Assembly: GCF_001413955.1 (NCBI RefSeq)
Contig: NZ_LCTZ01000002.1
Span: 310,001 to 374,000, forward strand
Length of the DNA: 64,000 bases
Direction of reading: 5' to 3'
Source: Flagellimonas eckloniae
Lineage (GTDB): Bacteria; Bacteroidota; Bacteroidia; Flavobacteriales; Flavobacteriaceae
Numbering within the stretch: position 1 is the stretch's first letter; each line of letters starts with the position of its first letter. A program made the translations under genes and the position numbers. A model generated the notes under the pieces. The model was not told the origin of the DNA, made no database searches, and saw only the letters and a program-made list of their open reading frames with translations. Shown here piece by piece: positions 27,655 to 36,490 of this stretch.

Positions 27655-29100
27655 ATGAAGAATAAAGTATCATCGGTTCTAATGGTAATGTGCCTGCTTA
27701 TAGGGTGCAACGAACACAAGAAAACAGTAGATGCAACAGTTGAGACGGCACAAGCCGAACGTCCCAATATTATCCTTTTGATGGCAGATGACCAAGGCTG
27801 GGGGGATATGGGTTATAACGACCATCCACATTTGATGACTCCCAATCTAGATGCCATGGTGGCAAATGGCGCAGAGTTTACCAGATTTTATGCTGCCTCA
27901 TCCGTATGTTCTCCTACCCGTGCAAGTGTAATGACTGGAAGACATCCAGAACGATTTGGGATTTGTTATGCCAATTGTGGTCATTTAAAAAAAGAGGAAA
28001 TCACGTTGGCGGAAATGGTTAAGGAACAGGGATATACCACAGGGCATTTCGGGAAATGGCATTTGGGTACCTTGACCAAAGACATCCGTGACGCCAATAG
28101 AGGTGGCGTACCCGGTAATGAGAAGCATTATGCCCCTCCAAGTGAACATGGTTTTGACGTGTCTTTTGTGACGGAGTCAAAAGTGCCCACTTGGGATCCT
28201 ATGGTTACTCCCCCTAAAACTTCTGAAGACGTCAATGAAAGATTAACCGAAGGAAAACCATTCGGGACATATTATTGGACAGGCCTGGGCGAGATAGCTA
28301 GCGAGAATCTTGAGGGTGACGATTCACGTGTCATCATGGATCGTGCCATTCCATTTATAGAACAGGCAGTAAATAAGCAGCAACCTTTTTTAAGTATTAT
28401 CTGGTTCCACACACCGCATTTACCGGTATTGGCAGGGGAGGAGTATACTGAAAAATATGCTGGGCTTTCCGAAGATCAAAAACACTATTATGGGGTGTTG
28501 ACCGCTTTGGATGACCAAATAGGTCGTTTAAGAAGTAAGCTCAGGGAACTAGGAATTGCCGACAATACCCTTCTCTTTTATACAAGCGATAATGGTCCGG
28601 AAGGAGATTCCCCATCCGGAAGGACACAAGGTTTAACAAACGGTTTAAAAGGCCGAAAACGAAGCCTCTATGAAGGCGGAGTACGGGTTCCCGGTATTAT
28701 GGAATGGCCAGCGAAGATAAAGGGGGGAAGCAAAGTAAATACGCCTTGTTTTACATCGGACTATTTTCCAACCATTGCCAATATTCTCAATATCGATATT
28801 GCAAAATACAAACGGCCTTATGACGGCATTGACATATTACCATTTGTCTTGGATACCGAAAAAAACAGAGATCAAGAAATGGCATTTGCAATACAACAAC
28901 AAGCGGCCTTGATTAAGGGCAAGTATAAAATATATAGCGCTGACGCAGGTGACTCTTTTGAACTTTATAATATCGATGAAGACCCCGGTGAAACGAAGGA
29001 TATTGCGAAAACGAATACAGAAAAATTAAACGCAATGAGCGCATCGTGGAAATCTTGGAAAAAGTCACAAGAGAAAAGTGCAAAAGGTGAAGATTACTAG
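27655..29100 (+). CDS. Type I sulfatase, lipoprotein (sulfatase E)
   Basis: A 481-residue sulfatase with lipobox Cys18 (CLLIGCN). Asp45-Asp46 (MADDQGWGDMGYND) bind the metal; Cys85 in CSPTR is the formylglycine precursor, followed by ASVMTGRHPERFG. GKWHLGT and YTSDNGPEGD are present. The GWGDMGYN signature and overall length fit the arylsulfatase A/N-acetylgalactosamine-6-sulfatase-like branch. It is the last of the three-sulfatase run and lies 69 bp before the PEP-hydrolase-like gene. Whether the next three genes share its transcript cannot be decided from the sequence, but no terminator is visible between them. Confidence 0.92.
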   Translation: MKNKVSSVLMVMCLLIGCNEHKKTVDATVETAQAERPNIILLMADDQGWGDMGYNDHPHLMTPNLDAMVANGAEFTRFYAASSVCSPTRASVMTGRHPERFGICYANCGHLKKEEITLAEMVKEQGYTTGHFGKWHLGTLTKDIRDANRGGVPGNEKHYAPPSEHGFDVSFVTESKVPTWDPMVTPPKTSEDVNERLTEGKPFGTYYWTGLGEIASENLEGDDSRVIMDRAIPFIEQAVNKQQPFLSIIWFHTPHLPVLAGEEYTEKYAGLSEDQKHYYGVLTALDDQIGRLRSKLRELGIADNTLLFYTSDNGPEGDSPSGRTQGLTNGLKGRKRSLYEGGVRVPGIMEWPAKIKGGSKVNTPCFTSDYFPTIANILNIDIAKYKRPYDGIDILPFVLDTEKNRDQEMAFAIQQQAALIKGKYKIYSADAGDSFELYNIDEDPGETKDIAKTNTEKLNAMSASWKSWKKSQEKSAKGEDY

Positions 29101-29169
29101 TTAGTCTTTTAGAAAAATGGCATAAAAAAATTATTCATATAAATACAATTAATAAACATATATAAAACT

Positions 29170-30006
29170 ATGGCAGCAATAAAAAGATTGGAAATTATCA
29201 AACAATTAAAAGCAAAAATTGTCGAAGGCCAACCTATAATCGGGGCAGGTGCAGGTACAGGACTCTCAGCCAAGTGCGAAGAGGCGGGAGGTGCCGATCT
29301 AATCATCATCTATAATTCAGGACGTTTCAGAATGGCCGGTAAAGGTTCGTTGGCCGGATTATTATCCTATGGCAATGCCAATGATATTGTAAAGGAAATG
29401 GCCCATGAGGTGATACCCATAGTCAAGAACACTCCCGTGCTCGCCGGAGTGTGCGGCACGGACCCTTTCATGCTAAGGGATTCATTTTTAAAAGAATTAA
29501 AGGACTTAGGATTTGCCGGAGTTCAAAATTTTCCAACAGTTGGGTTGATCGATGGTGTTTTCAGGGCCAATCTTGAAGAGACTGGCATGGGCTATGATCT
29601 GGAAGTCGATTGTATCAGAGCTGCCCATAAATTGGACATGCTTACCACACCTTATGTATTCGACAAAGAGAGTGCAGTGCAAATGACAGAAGCCGGGGCG
29701 GATATCATCGTGGCACATATGGGGCTTACGACTAGCGGAGCGATCGGTGCACAAACTTCAAAATCGCTTGATGAAAGTGTCGTGTTGGTCCAGGAGATTG
29801 TAGATATCTGTAAAAAAATCAATCCTGAAGTTATCGTGTTATGCCATGGTGGACCAATAGCCATGCCCGATGATGCACAATATGTGCTGGAAAGGGTACA
29901 AGGAATTGACGGGTTCTATGGAGCCAGTTCCATGGAGCGGCTTCCAACGGAAATTGCCATTACCGAACAAATCAAAAAGTTCAAGGCGATGACCCTAAAA
30001 AAGTAA
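29170..30006 (+). CDS. PEP-hydrolase-like TIM-barrel protein (Tm-1 C-terminal domain family)
   Basis: A 278-residue cytoplasmic protein with no signal peptide. The opening [20 protein letters not shown] and [20 protein letters not shown] are typical of the phosphoenolpyruvate-hydrolase-like family, a TIM barrel whose members carry names such as signal-transduction protein but lack a settled reaction. In plants this domain forms the C-terminal half of Tm-1, with the UPF0261 domain encoded by the next gene as its N-terminal half. Here the two are separate genes 61 bp apart. The context, between secreted sulfatases and a membrane protein, suggests a cytoplasmic step in metabolism of an imported product. 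Confidence 0.85.
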   Translation: MAAIKRLEIIKQLKAKIVEGQPIIGAGAGTGLSAKCEEAGGADLIIIYNSGRFRMAGKGSLAGLLSYGNANDIVKEMAHEVIPIVKNTPVLAGVCGTDPFMLRDSFLKELKDLGFAGVQNFPTVGLIDGVFRANLEETGMGYDLEVDCIRAAHKLDMLTTPYVFDKESAVQMTEAGADIIVAHMGLTTSGAIGAQTSKSLDESVVLVQEIVDICKKINPEVIVLCHGGPIAMPDDAQYVLERVQGIDGFYGASSMERLPTEIAITEQIKKFKAMTLKK

Positions 30007-30067
30007 AAGCATCTGTGAATTTTGATGATCAATAAACCAAACTGAAGATAACTAAACAAGAAGCATT

Positions 30068-31291
30068 ATGACAAAAAAAGTCGTTGTTGTTGGTGCATTT
30101 GATACCAAAGCTGAGGAGTACAAGTTCATAATAGATCTCATAAAAGAAAGAGGTTTTCAGGTGATAACTGTCAATACTGGTGTAATGGGGTCAACAGATA
30201 CTTTTTCTGTTGATATTCAAGCGGACGAGGTTGCAAAGGCAGGGGGAACCGATATTGAAATTTTGCGAAAAGCAAATGACAGGGGAAATGCCATTGCCGT
30301 CATGTCCAATGGTTTGAGAACAGTCATCGAAAATCTTTATACAAAGGAAAAATTTGACGGGATTATAGGAATGGGTGGCACTGCAGGTACAAATGTTGTT
30401 ACTTCCGGCATGCAGCCTTTACCCTATGGCGTACCTAAAATCTGCATATCAACGGTAGCTTCGGGAGACGTTTCTCCCTATGTAGGTATAAGTGATATTA
30501 TCATGATTCCTTCCTTGGTCGATATCTCCGGTCTGAATCCGCTTAGCGAGTCCGTTTTTACGAATGCAGTAGGTGCATTGGTTGGAATGTTGGAAATAAA
30601 AAGAAGTGAACGATCAAAAGGAAAACCTACCATTGCAGCGTCCATGTTCGGAAATACCACGCCCTGCATCGATGCCTGTCGGGAAGCGCTTAACCTAAAG
30701 GGATATGAAGTACTGGTATTCCATGCAACGGGTGCTGGAGGAAAAACCATGGAAAAATTAATCGATCAGGGACTTGTACAAGGTACACTAGACATTACGA
30801 CGACCGAATGGGCCGATACCCTTTGCGGGGGTGTTTTCGATGCAGGATCTACTAGGTTGGATGCGCCTGGAAAAGCGGGCATAACACATCTTATAGCCCC
30901 GGGTTGTATAGACATGTGCAATTTCGGAAATCCCGATACCATACCTTCCAAATATAAAGATCGGCTTTTTTACGAATGGAACCCACAGGTGACCTTGATG
31001 AGGACCACAGCGGAGGAAAATTGGAAACTTGGGGAAATATTTGCTGAAAAGGCAAATGCCTCAACAGGAAAAGTGGCATTTATCATCCCGTTAAAAGGGT
31101 ATTCAATACTGGATTCCATAGATGATAAAAATGAGCCCCAACTCTTTTGGGACCCGGCAGCTGACAAGGCGTTTGTCGAAGGCCTTAAAAGCAAGCTCAA
31201 GTCAGAAATAGATATCATAGAAGTTGATGCGAACATCAATGACCCTATTTTTTCAAATAAGGCAGTGGAGGTACTTCTAGATATGATTTAA
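30068..31291 (+). CDS. UPF0261/Tm-1-like ATP-binding domain protein
   Basis: A 407-residue cytoplasmic protein of the UPF0261 family, normal length for stand-alone bacterial members. The N-terminal half starts VVVVGAFDTKAEEYKFI and contains IIGMGGTAGTNVV; the second half contains FGNTTPCIDACREAL and VFHATGAGGKTMEKLI. The plant homologue is the N-terminal part of tomato Tm-1, whose structure includes a nucleotide-binding domain. The bacterial function is not established. It lies between the PEP-hydrolase-like gene (61 bp upstream) and the DUF1097 gene (41 bp downstream), and the three look like one operon. Confidence 0.9.
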   Translation: MTKKVVVVGAFDTKAEEYKFIIDLIKERGFQVITVNTGVMGSTDTFSVDIQADEVAKAGGTDIEILRKANDRGNAIAVMSNGLRTVIENLYTKEKFDGIIGMGGTAGTNVVTSGMQPLPYGVPKICISTVASGDVSPYVGISDIIMIPSLVDISGLNPLSESVFTNAVGALVGMLEIKRSERSKGKPTIAASMFGNTTPCIDACREALNLKGYEVLVFHATGAGGKTMEKLIDQGLVQGTLDITTTEWADTLCGGVFDAGSTRLDAPGKAGITHLIAPGCIDMCNFGNPDTIPSKYKDRLFYEWNPQVTLMRTTAEENWKLGEIFAEKANASTGKVAFIIPLKGYSILDSIDDKNEPQLFWDPAADKAFVEGLKSKLKSEIDIIEVDANINDPIFSNKAVEVLLDMI

Positions 31292-31332
31292 AGAGGTAAG
31301 AAAATAAACAAAAACCAACCAAATTAGACAGT

Positions 31333-31869
31333 ATGGAAGAAACCAAAAAAGTATCACGTTTGAACAAAGGACTTATTGGAGTAAGTATCAGCGTAGGGAT
31401 TTTGGCAGGATCTTGGATCTTGCTTGAAGTGATCTACGGAGGCCTTGGAATCGAAGAACCTCTAAATTTTAAAGGCATTGGGACAGCTGGTTTTCTTGGC
31501 TGGGCGACTTTTTACGCAGCGGGCGGAAAAAAGGCAGGCTTTGTAAGCGGCCTGGCGACCAACCTGACCGGGATCGGTTGGGGTATCATAATTGTATTGA
31601 TATGGACTTTGATCGGGGGTTACTCCAACTACCTTGGGGCTTTGGTCGGCGTAGGTATTGGTGCTGCCGGAATGTGCTTACAGGCTCATACCAGAGCATT
31701 GGCCTTTATCCCTGGGGCCTTTATCGGTTGCTCTACCTTTTTCGCGCTTGGTGCGACAATAACCCCAACGGTGATCCTTACCACGGTCCTCGGTTTGATT
31801 ATTGGACTGTCCTTGGGGTGGATATCGGAAGCTTGGGGCGGTAAAATAGCAACGCAGCTCGGAGCATAA
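31333..31869 (+). CDS. DUF1097-family membrane protein
   Basis: A 178-residue integral membrane protein with about six hydrophobic segments and a glycine-rich core (GIGTAGFLGWATFYAAGGKK, GWGIIIVLIWTLIGGY, LGALVGVGIGAAGM). This matches DUF1097 (E. coli YcdZ type), small membrane proteins of unknown function and possibly transporters. It starts 41 bp after the Tm-1-like gene. Its position suggests that it moves a small molecule handled by the two preceding cytoplasmic proteins across the inner membrane; this is inference from context only. Confidence 0.82.
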   Translation: MEETKKVSRLNKGLIGVSISVGILAGSWILLEVIYGGLGIEEPLNFKGIGTAGFLGWATFYAAGGKKAGFVSGLATNLTGIGWGIIIVLIWTLIGGYSNYLGALVGVGIGAAGMCLQAHTRALAFIPGAFIGCSTFFALGATITPTVILTTVLGLIIGLSLGWISEAWGGKIATQLGA

Positions 31870-31961
31870 CCAAAACGATTAATAACTGTAGAAAATAGAT
31901 AAAGGAGAACACTTAAAATCCTTTAAAAGAGTAGGTGATTTTTTAAACTAAACTAAACCAA

Positions 31962-32723
31962 ATGAAGAAAAATGTATTGATTATAGTATTTATGGGTGCT
32001 TGGCTGTTTTCAACCGCCCAGGCCAAGCCCAAAGTAGAATGGGTGTCCATCCCTGCAGGTACCTTTATCATGGGGAGTGCTCCTTGTGAAGTTGGTAGGA
32101 ATCTCGAAGAGACGCAACACCAGGTAACGGTCAGTGCTTTTAAAATGAGTAAGTATGAGGTAACCTACAAACAATATGATGCGTATTGTGAGGCCATAGG
32201 TAGAGAAAAAGTAGGCGATAAAGATTGGGGAAGAGGTAATCGTCCAGTCATATTTGTAAGTTGGCAAGATGCTACAGATTTTGCTGAATGGATGGGCTGT
32301 CGCTTGCCTACCGAAGCCGAATGGGAATATGCCTGTCGCGCAAATACACTCACACCGTTTCATACAGGTAATAACTTAACTACATCGCAAGCAAATTTCA
32401 ATGGTGAATACCCATACAATGGAAATGCAAAGGGTGAATATAGAGGGCAAACCACGCCTGTTGGTCTTTTTGCCCCCAATGCCTTTGGTCTGCACGATAT
32501 GCACGGTAATGTATGGGAGTACTGCAGCGATTGGTATGCACCTTATTCGCACGAAGCGCAAACAGATCCTAAAGGTCCAAAAACAGGGGAGAAACATCCC
32601 ATACGGGGCGGTAGTTTTGGTCATTACAACACCGCGGCCCGTAGCCGTAGTGCCTATCGCACATCCGTAACCTCGGACGAACGCCATGATACTGTTGGTA
32701 TTCGCTTGGTGTCATCCGATTAA
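31962..32723 (+). CDS. Exported SUMF1-fold protein lacking the formylglycine-generating cysteines
   Basis: A 253-residue protein with a signal peptide (FSTAQA). The fold is that of the formylglycine-generating enzyme/SUMF1 family: WVSIPAGTFIMGS, MSKYEVTYKQY, CRLPTEAEWEYACR, LHDMHGNVWEYCSDWY and the final RGGSF...AARSRSAYR. True FGE enzymes have two copper-binding cysteines in the last segment (pattern GGS..C....C..YR.AAR). Here that segment reads RGGSFGHYNTAARSR, with no Cys and a shorter loop, and no Cys occurs after the WEYC motif. It therefore should not activate the five sulfatases, and its export also argues against that because sulfatases are modified before translocation. Its true role is unknown. 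Confidence 0.87.
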   Translation: MKKNVLIIVFMGAWLFSTAQAKPKVEWVSIPAGTFIMGSAPCEVGRNLEETQHQVTVSAFKMSKYEVTYKQYDAYCEAIGREKVGDKDWGRGNRPVIFVSWQDATDFAEWMGCRLPTEAEWEYACRANTLTPFHTGNNLTTSQANFNGEYPYNGNAKGEYRGQTTPVGLFAPNAFGLHDMHGNVWEYCSDWYAPYSHEAQTDPKGPKTGEKHPIRGGSFGHYNTAARSRSAYRTSVTSDERHDTVGIRLVSSD

Positions 32724-32851
32724 ACTAAACAAGGTGTGAGAGACCTGTTGGGAATAAGTTACTGAATCGCAAACCCGGTACCACTAATTCCCTAAGGCTG
32801 TCTATTTTATTTTTTTAAATGAGATTAGCTTTTTTCAAAACATTGCATAGT

Positions 32852-34846
32852 ATGAGAAATTTGATAATAGGTTTACTTATTTTATTTGGTCACAATGTCC
32901 ATTCACAAATCCTAGACCCGGTAAAATGGTCAACATCGGTTGAAAAGGTATCCGATAATGAATACGATATCATTGCAACAGCTACCATTGATGCGGGGTG
33001 GCATTTATATTCCCAAAATGTCCCAGAAGGTGGACCCATACCGACAAGCTTTTCGTTCCAGGATTCAGAAAACTATGAATTGGTCGATGAAATGAAAGAA
33101 GCAGAAGGTCATATTATCGATGATCCTGTTTTTGGGATGCGAATTAAATTCTTTGAAGATAAAACAGCATTTAGGCAACGTATAAAAGTATTGGATACGA
33201 TATACACTATTGAAGGGGAAGTCGAATATATGGTCTGCGATGATGAAAAGTGTTTACCTCCGAATTATGTAACGCTTGAATTTAAAATATCAAGTAGTAA
33301 TGCTGGAAGCATCGCAAGCGCAAATGAAGTAAAAACAGCTTCAATTGCAGAAAATGAAAAGTTGAAGGATGGAGCCCGAGAGAAGCCCCAAAAGAGGAAA
33401 AGTTCCAGAGGGTTATGGAGTATTTTCATCATTGCCTTTCTATCTGGTTTTGCGGCCTTGTTAACGCCCTGTGTATTTCCAATGATTCCCATGACGGTAA
33501 GCTTTTTTACCAAACAAAGCAAGAATAGGGCGGCCGGTATTCGAAATGCGATTATTTACGGTCTTTCCATCATCATAATTTACGTTCTGTTGGGCACCTT
33601 GGTAAGCTTCATTTTTGGTGCGGGCGCTTTAAATGCGTTATCGACGAACGTTTGGTTCAATGTTGCCTTTTTTATATTGTTACTCATATTTGCCGCATCA
33701 TTTTTGGGGGCGTTTGAAATCATGCTGCCCAATTCATGGGCGAACAAAGTGGACAGGCAAGCGGACAGGGGAGGTATGGTCGGTATTTTCTTTATGGCAT
33801 TGGCGCTTGCCATAATATCCTTTTCCTGTACCGGTCCTATAGTGGGAACACTATTGGTCGAAGCGGCCGCAGGGGGCAGTCAAATCGGCCCCATTGTTGG
33901 AATGTTAGGGTTTTCTTTGGCCATAGCATTGCCCTTTGCTTTGTTTGCGGCGTTTCCGGGCTGGCTTAACTCCTTGCCAAAATCCGGAGGTTGGTTGAAT
34001 ACGGTTAAAGTAGTGCTTGGATTTTTGGAATTAGCGCTGGCGTTCAAATTTTTATCAAATGCAGATTTGGTGTTGCAATTGCATTGGTTGGAGAGAGAGG
34101 TCTTTATAGCAATTTGGATTGCCATTTTTGGTGTTTTGGCATTTTACCTTTTTGGGAAGATACAATTGCCCCATGATTCGCCCTTGACCCATATTTCAGT
34201 GGGTCGTTTAGGATTGGGATTGGTAGTGCTGTCCTTTACCATTTATATGGTTCCCGGACTATGGGGTGCGCCTTTAAATTTGATTAGTGCGTTCCCGCCA
34301 CCACAGCATTATAGCGAATCTCCTTATGGTGTTGGGTATACAGAGCTAGGGTCAGGAAGTATAGCAGGTAACTATAATGGTGAAATTCCAGAGGGAGCGC
34401 ATTTAATGCCTCCCCATAATATACTGGCCTTCAATGACTATGAAACTGGGTTGGCCCATGCCAAAAAAGTGGGGAAACCGGTGATGATCGATTTTACGGG
34501 TCATGCTTGTGTAAACTGTAGAAAGATGGAACAAAATGTCTGGATAAAACCAAAAGTGCTGAACATACTTAAAAATGATGTTGTCTTGATATCCCTTTAT
34601 GTTGATGATAAGCGAAAACTGCCGAAGGATGAGGTGGCCGAGTCTCAATTAAAGCCCGGTAAAAAGCTTAGGTATATTGGCCAAAAATGGAGCGAACTAC
34701 AGGCCATCAAATACCAAACGAACTCGCAACCCTTTTATGTGCTGATGGACCATGATGAAGAAAATCTAATTGACCCCGTGGCTTATACGCCAGATGCAAA
34801 GGAATATTATACATGGTTGAAAGAAGGGGTTGCTAATTTTGAATAA
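32852..34846 (+). CDS. dsbD: Thiol:disulfide interchange protein DsbD
   Basis: A 664-residue membrane reductase that passes electrons from cytoplasmic thioredoxin to periplasmic proteins. The start at ATG 32852 gives a clean signal peptide (GHNVHSQ); the in-frame ATG 32819 adds 11 residues. The N-terminal domain has the cysteine pair 129/134 (VCDDEKC). The central membrane domain has TPCVFPMIP and SCTGPIVG, the two expected helix cysteines. The C-terminal thioredoxin domain has CVNC at 553-556 (GHACVNCRK). All three modules are present. It could supply the double-thioredoxin lipoprotein at 6601. It lies 128 bp after the SUMF1-like gene and ends before a strong terminator. Confidence 0.93.
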   Translation: MRNLIIGLLILFGHNVHSQILDPVKWSTSVEKVSDNEYDIIATATIDAGWHLYSQNVPEGGPIPTSFSFQDSENYELVDEMKEAEGHIIDDPVFGMRIKFFEDKTAFRQRIKVLDTIYTIEGEVEYMVCDDEKCLPPNYVTLEFKISSSNAGSIASANEVKTASIAENEKLKDGAREKPQKRKSSRGLWSIFIIAFLSGFAALLTPCVFPMIPMTVSFFTKQSKNRAAGIRNAIIYGLSIIIIYVLLGTLVSFIFGAGALNALSTNVWFNVAFFILLLIFAASFLGAFEIMLPNSWANKVDRQADRGGMVGIFFMALALAIISFSCTGPIVGTLLVEAAAGGSQIGPIVGMLGFSLAIALPFALFAAFPGWLNSLPKSGGWLNTVKVVLGFLELALAFKFLSNADLVLQLHWLEREVFIAIWIAIFGVLAFYLFGKIQLPHDSPLTHISVGRLGLGLVVLSFTIYMVPGLWGAPLNLISAFPPPQHYSESPYGVGYTELGSGSIAGNYNGEIPEGAHLMPPHNILAFNDYETGLAHAKKVGKPVMIDFTGHACVNCRKMEQNVWIKPKVLNILKNDVVLISLYVDDKRKLPKDEVAESQLKPGKKLRYIGQKWSELQAIKYQTNSQPFYVLMDHDEENLIDPVAYTPDAKEYYTWLKEGVANFE

Positions 34847-34922
34847 ATAAAGAATAGAAAATTAGCTGATATGCAGGGTAATGATAGACTCATGTTTCAA
34901 ACTGTAATCTCAACTTCATATT

Positions 34923-34955
34923 AAAAAGTGAATCATGAAAATGATTCACTTTTTT
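34923..34955 (+). terminator. Rho-independent terminator after dsbD
   Basis: A perfect 14-bp stem (AAAAAGTGAATCAT / ATGATTCACTTTTT) closed by a GAAA tetraloop and ending in six T. It is 77 bp downstream of the dsbD stop and marks the end of the sulfated-polysaccharide region on this strand. The A-run before the stem makes it potentially bidirectional. Confidence 0.9.
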
Positions 34956-35182
34956 AATTATAACAGAAATAAAGCATCTAAAGTGTAGTCAGAACTAATT
35001 GCTGTAGATCCAAAATGCCTATCCGTTAAGAGATATGCCCCATTGATTAATTAAGGTCGTCTCTTAGAGATATTACAGATTAAGTTTACTCTAGTTTAGT
35101 ATCAACCTCATTCCTGAAAATACAGTTATAACCTCCCAAGAATAGGATATTATGCAATAGTATCTTGTTTAAAAAGAGGTTT

Positions 35183-35228
35183 CCGTTGCGCCAGGGAGTT
35201 TTGAGGTTGAGCTCCTTGGTTGTAACGG
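35183..35228 (+). ncRNA. Possible structured RNA element upstream of trxB
   Basis: CCGTT pairs with AACGG, GCCA with TGGT and GGAG with CTCC, giving an interrupted stem with a 13-nt purine-rich loop. It is followed 44 nt later by the 36-nt hairpin at 35272. It may be the body of a small RNA ending at that hairpin, or an incidental structure. The evidence is pairing alone. Confidence 0.25.
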
Positions 35229-35271
35229 TAAAAAAACACACATGAAATTTCATTTGCTTAACCTACCTGTC

Positions 35272-35307
35272 AATAAAGAAGAGCTATTTTAATAGCTCTT
35301 CTTTATT
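35272..35307. terminator. 36-nt palindromic hairpin, bidirectional terminator-like
   Basis: AATAAAGAAGAGCTATT and its exact reverse complement are separated by two T. The stem can form on either strand. The flanking T content is modest, so termination strength is uncertain. It lies 140 bp before trxB with no upstream gene on the plus strand closer than dsbD, which already has its own terminator; it may end a small RNA. Confidence 0.6.
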
Positions 35308-35409
35308 TAGCTAAAAACTCTTTTTCGATTTAGCCATTGAACCTGATAAATGTGGATAAGTGGGAATAAATCTACTGGGTATATAGTGTAAGGATGTACC
35401 CAAAAATCC

Positions 35410-35417
35410 TACTTTTG
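35410..35417 (+). promoter_or_regulatory. Candidate -7 promoter element for trxB
   Basis: TACTTTTG fits the Bacteroidetes primary-sigma -7 consensus TAnnTTTG, 29 nt upstream of the trxB ATG. A convincing -33 TTG is not seen at the usual spacing, so confidence is limited. Confidence 0.4.
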
Positions 35418-35446
35418 TAAAACAAACCATAGCGAAGTATTTTATC

Positions 35447-36421
35447 ATGTCAGAACAAAAAATAGAAAGAATAAAAACATTGATTATCGGATCAGGCCCA
35501 GCGGGTTATACAGCAGCGATATATGCGGCAAGGGCAGATTTAAAACCGGTTATGTATACAGGTATGGAACCAGGTGGACAGTTGACCACTACCACAGAAG
35601 TGGACAATTTCCCAGGGTATCCAGAAGGGATAGATGGCCCTACAATGATGGTTCAATTGCAGCAACAAGCGGAACGATTTGGAACAGAAGTTCGCATTGG
35701 AATGGTTACAGCGGTTGATTTTAGTGATGAGATTGGAGGGATACACAAGATTACTGTTGATGATAGCAAATTAATTGAGGCGGAAAGTGTAATTATATCC
35801 ACTGGAGCTTCTGCCAAGTATCTAAATATACCAAGCGAACAACGCTTGCGCGGAGGTGGGGTATCTGCCTGTGCGGTTTGCGATGGTTTCTTCTACAAAG
35901 AGCAGGAAGTTGCCATAGTTGGCGCTGGTGATACCGCTGCAGAAGAGGCTTCCTATTTGGCTAATATCTGTAAGAAGGTGACCATGCTCGTTAGAAAAGA
36001 TCATATGAGAGCCTCCAAAGCAATGCAACACAGGGTAAATAGCCTTGAAAACATTGAAATTAAATACAATACAGAGGTTGATGAAGTATTGGGGGAACAA
36101 GTAGTCGAAGGACTACGAATGGTGAACAATCAAACAGGCGAAAAAGAAGATATTGCCATTACCGGACTTTTCATCGCAATTGGACACAAGCCCAATACGG
36201 ATATCTTTAAAGGTCAATTGGATATGGATGAAACGGGGTATGTGATTACCGAAGGAAAATCTACAAAGACCAACAAACCTGGGGTTTTTGCAAGTGGAGA
36301 TGTTCAAGATAAAGAGTATAGACAGGCAGTTACTGCTGCCGGTACGGGCTGTATGGCAGCTTTGGATGCAGAGCGTTATTTAGCTTCAGTTGAGAGCAAA
36401 GAAGCGGTGGCAGCTTCCTAG
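35447..36421 (+). CDS. trxB: Thioredoxin-disulfide reductase
   Basis: A 324-residue flavoprotein that reduces thioredoxin with NADPH. The N-terminal FAD-binding motif is LIIGSGPAGYTAAIYAARA; the redox-active pair is Cys142-Cys145 in SACAVCDGFF; the NADPH-binding motif is VAIVGAGDTAAEEASYL; the C-terminal FAD motif is GVFASGDVQDKEYRQAVTAAGTG. Length and motif order are standard for low-molecular-weight TrxB. The CAVC active site, rather than CATC, is a common variant. It stands alone between two terminators. It would feed thioredoxin and thereby DsbD. Confidence 0.97.
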   Translation: MSEQKIERIKTLIIGSGPAGYTAAIYAARADLKPVMYTGMEPGGQLTTTTEVDNFPGYPEGIDGPTMMVQLQQQAERFGTEVRIGMVTAVDFSDEIGGIHKITVDDSKLIEAESVIISTGASAKYLNIPSEQRLRGGGVSACAVCDGFFYKEQEVAIVGAGDTAAEEASYLANICKKVTMLVRKDHMRASKAMQHRVNSLENIEIKYNTEVDEVLGEQVVEGLRMVNNQTGEKEDIAITGLFIAIGHKPNTDIFKGQLDMDETGYVITEGKSTKTNKPGVFASGDVQDKEYRQAVTAAGTGCMAALDAERYLASVESKEAVAAS

Positions 36422-36440
36422 TTGTGTAGTTTAAACGAGT

Positions 36441-36469
36441 AAAAAAGGCACCTCTCAGGTGCCTTTTTA
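36441..36469 (+). terminator. Rho-independent terminator after trxB
   Basis: AAAAAGGCACCT and AGGTGCCTTTTT form a 12-bp stem with the loop CTC. It lies 20 bp after the trxB stop and 22 bp before the stop of the convergent small gene, and its symmetry lets it serve both. Confidence 0.92.
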
Positions 36470-36490
36470 ATTGAATATAAATTTAAAACT

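Larger units (their letters stand above)
34847..35446. other. 600-bp gene-free spacer rich in hairpins
   Basis: No credible protein gene is present. The spacer holds a strong terminator after dsbD (34923-34955), an inverted repeat TAAGAGA/TCTCTTA around 35026-35070, a branched 46-nt stem-loop at 35183-35228, a 36-nt near-perfect hairpin at 35272-35307, and a probable trxB promoter near 35410. The middle part, bounded by two terminator-like hairpins, is the kind of place where a small RNA could be encoded, but I see no known RNA family. Confidence 0.5.

Noticed and set aside
29170..31869. Interpreting the Tm-1-like genes as an antiviral defence system
   Set aside because: Plant Tm-1 blocks an RNA-virus replicase by direct binding; nothing here (no nuclease, toxin or defence island neighbours) supports defence in this bacterium.
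31962..32723. Calling the SUMF1-fold gene the sulfatase-activating enzyme of the locus
   Set aside because: The C-terminal segment lacks both copper-binding cysteines and the protein carries a signal peptide, so formylglycine generation is not supported.
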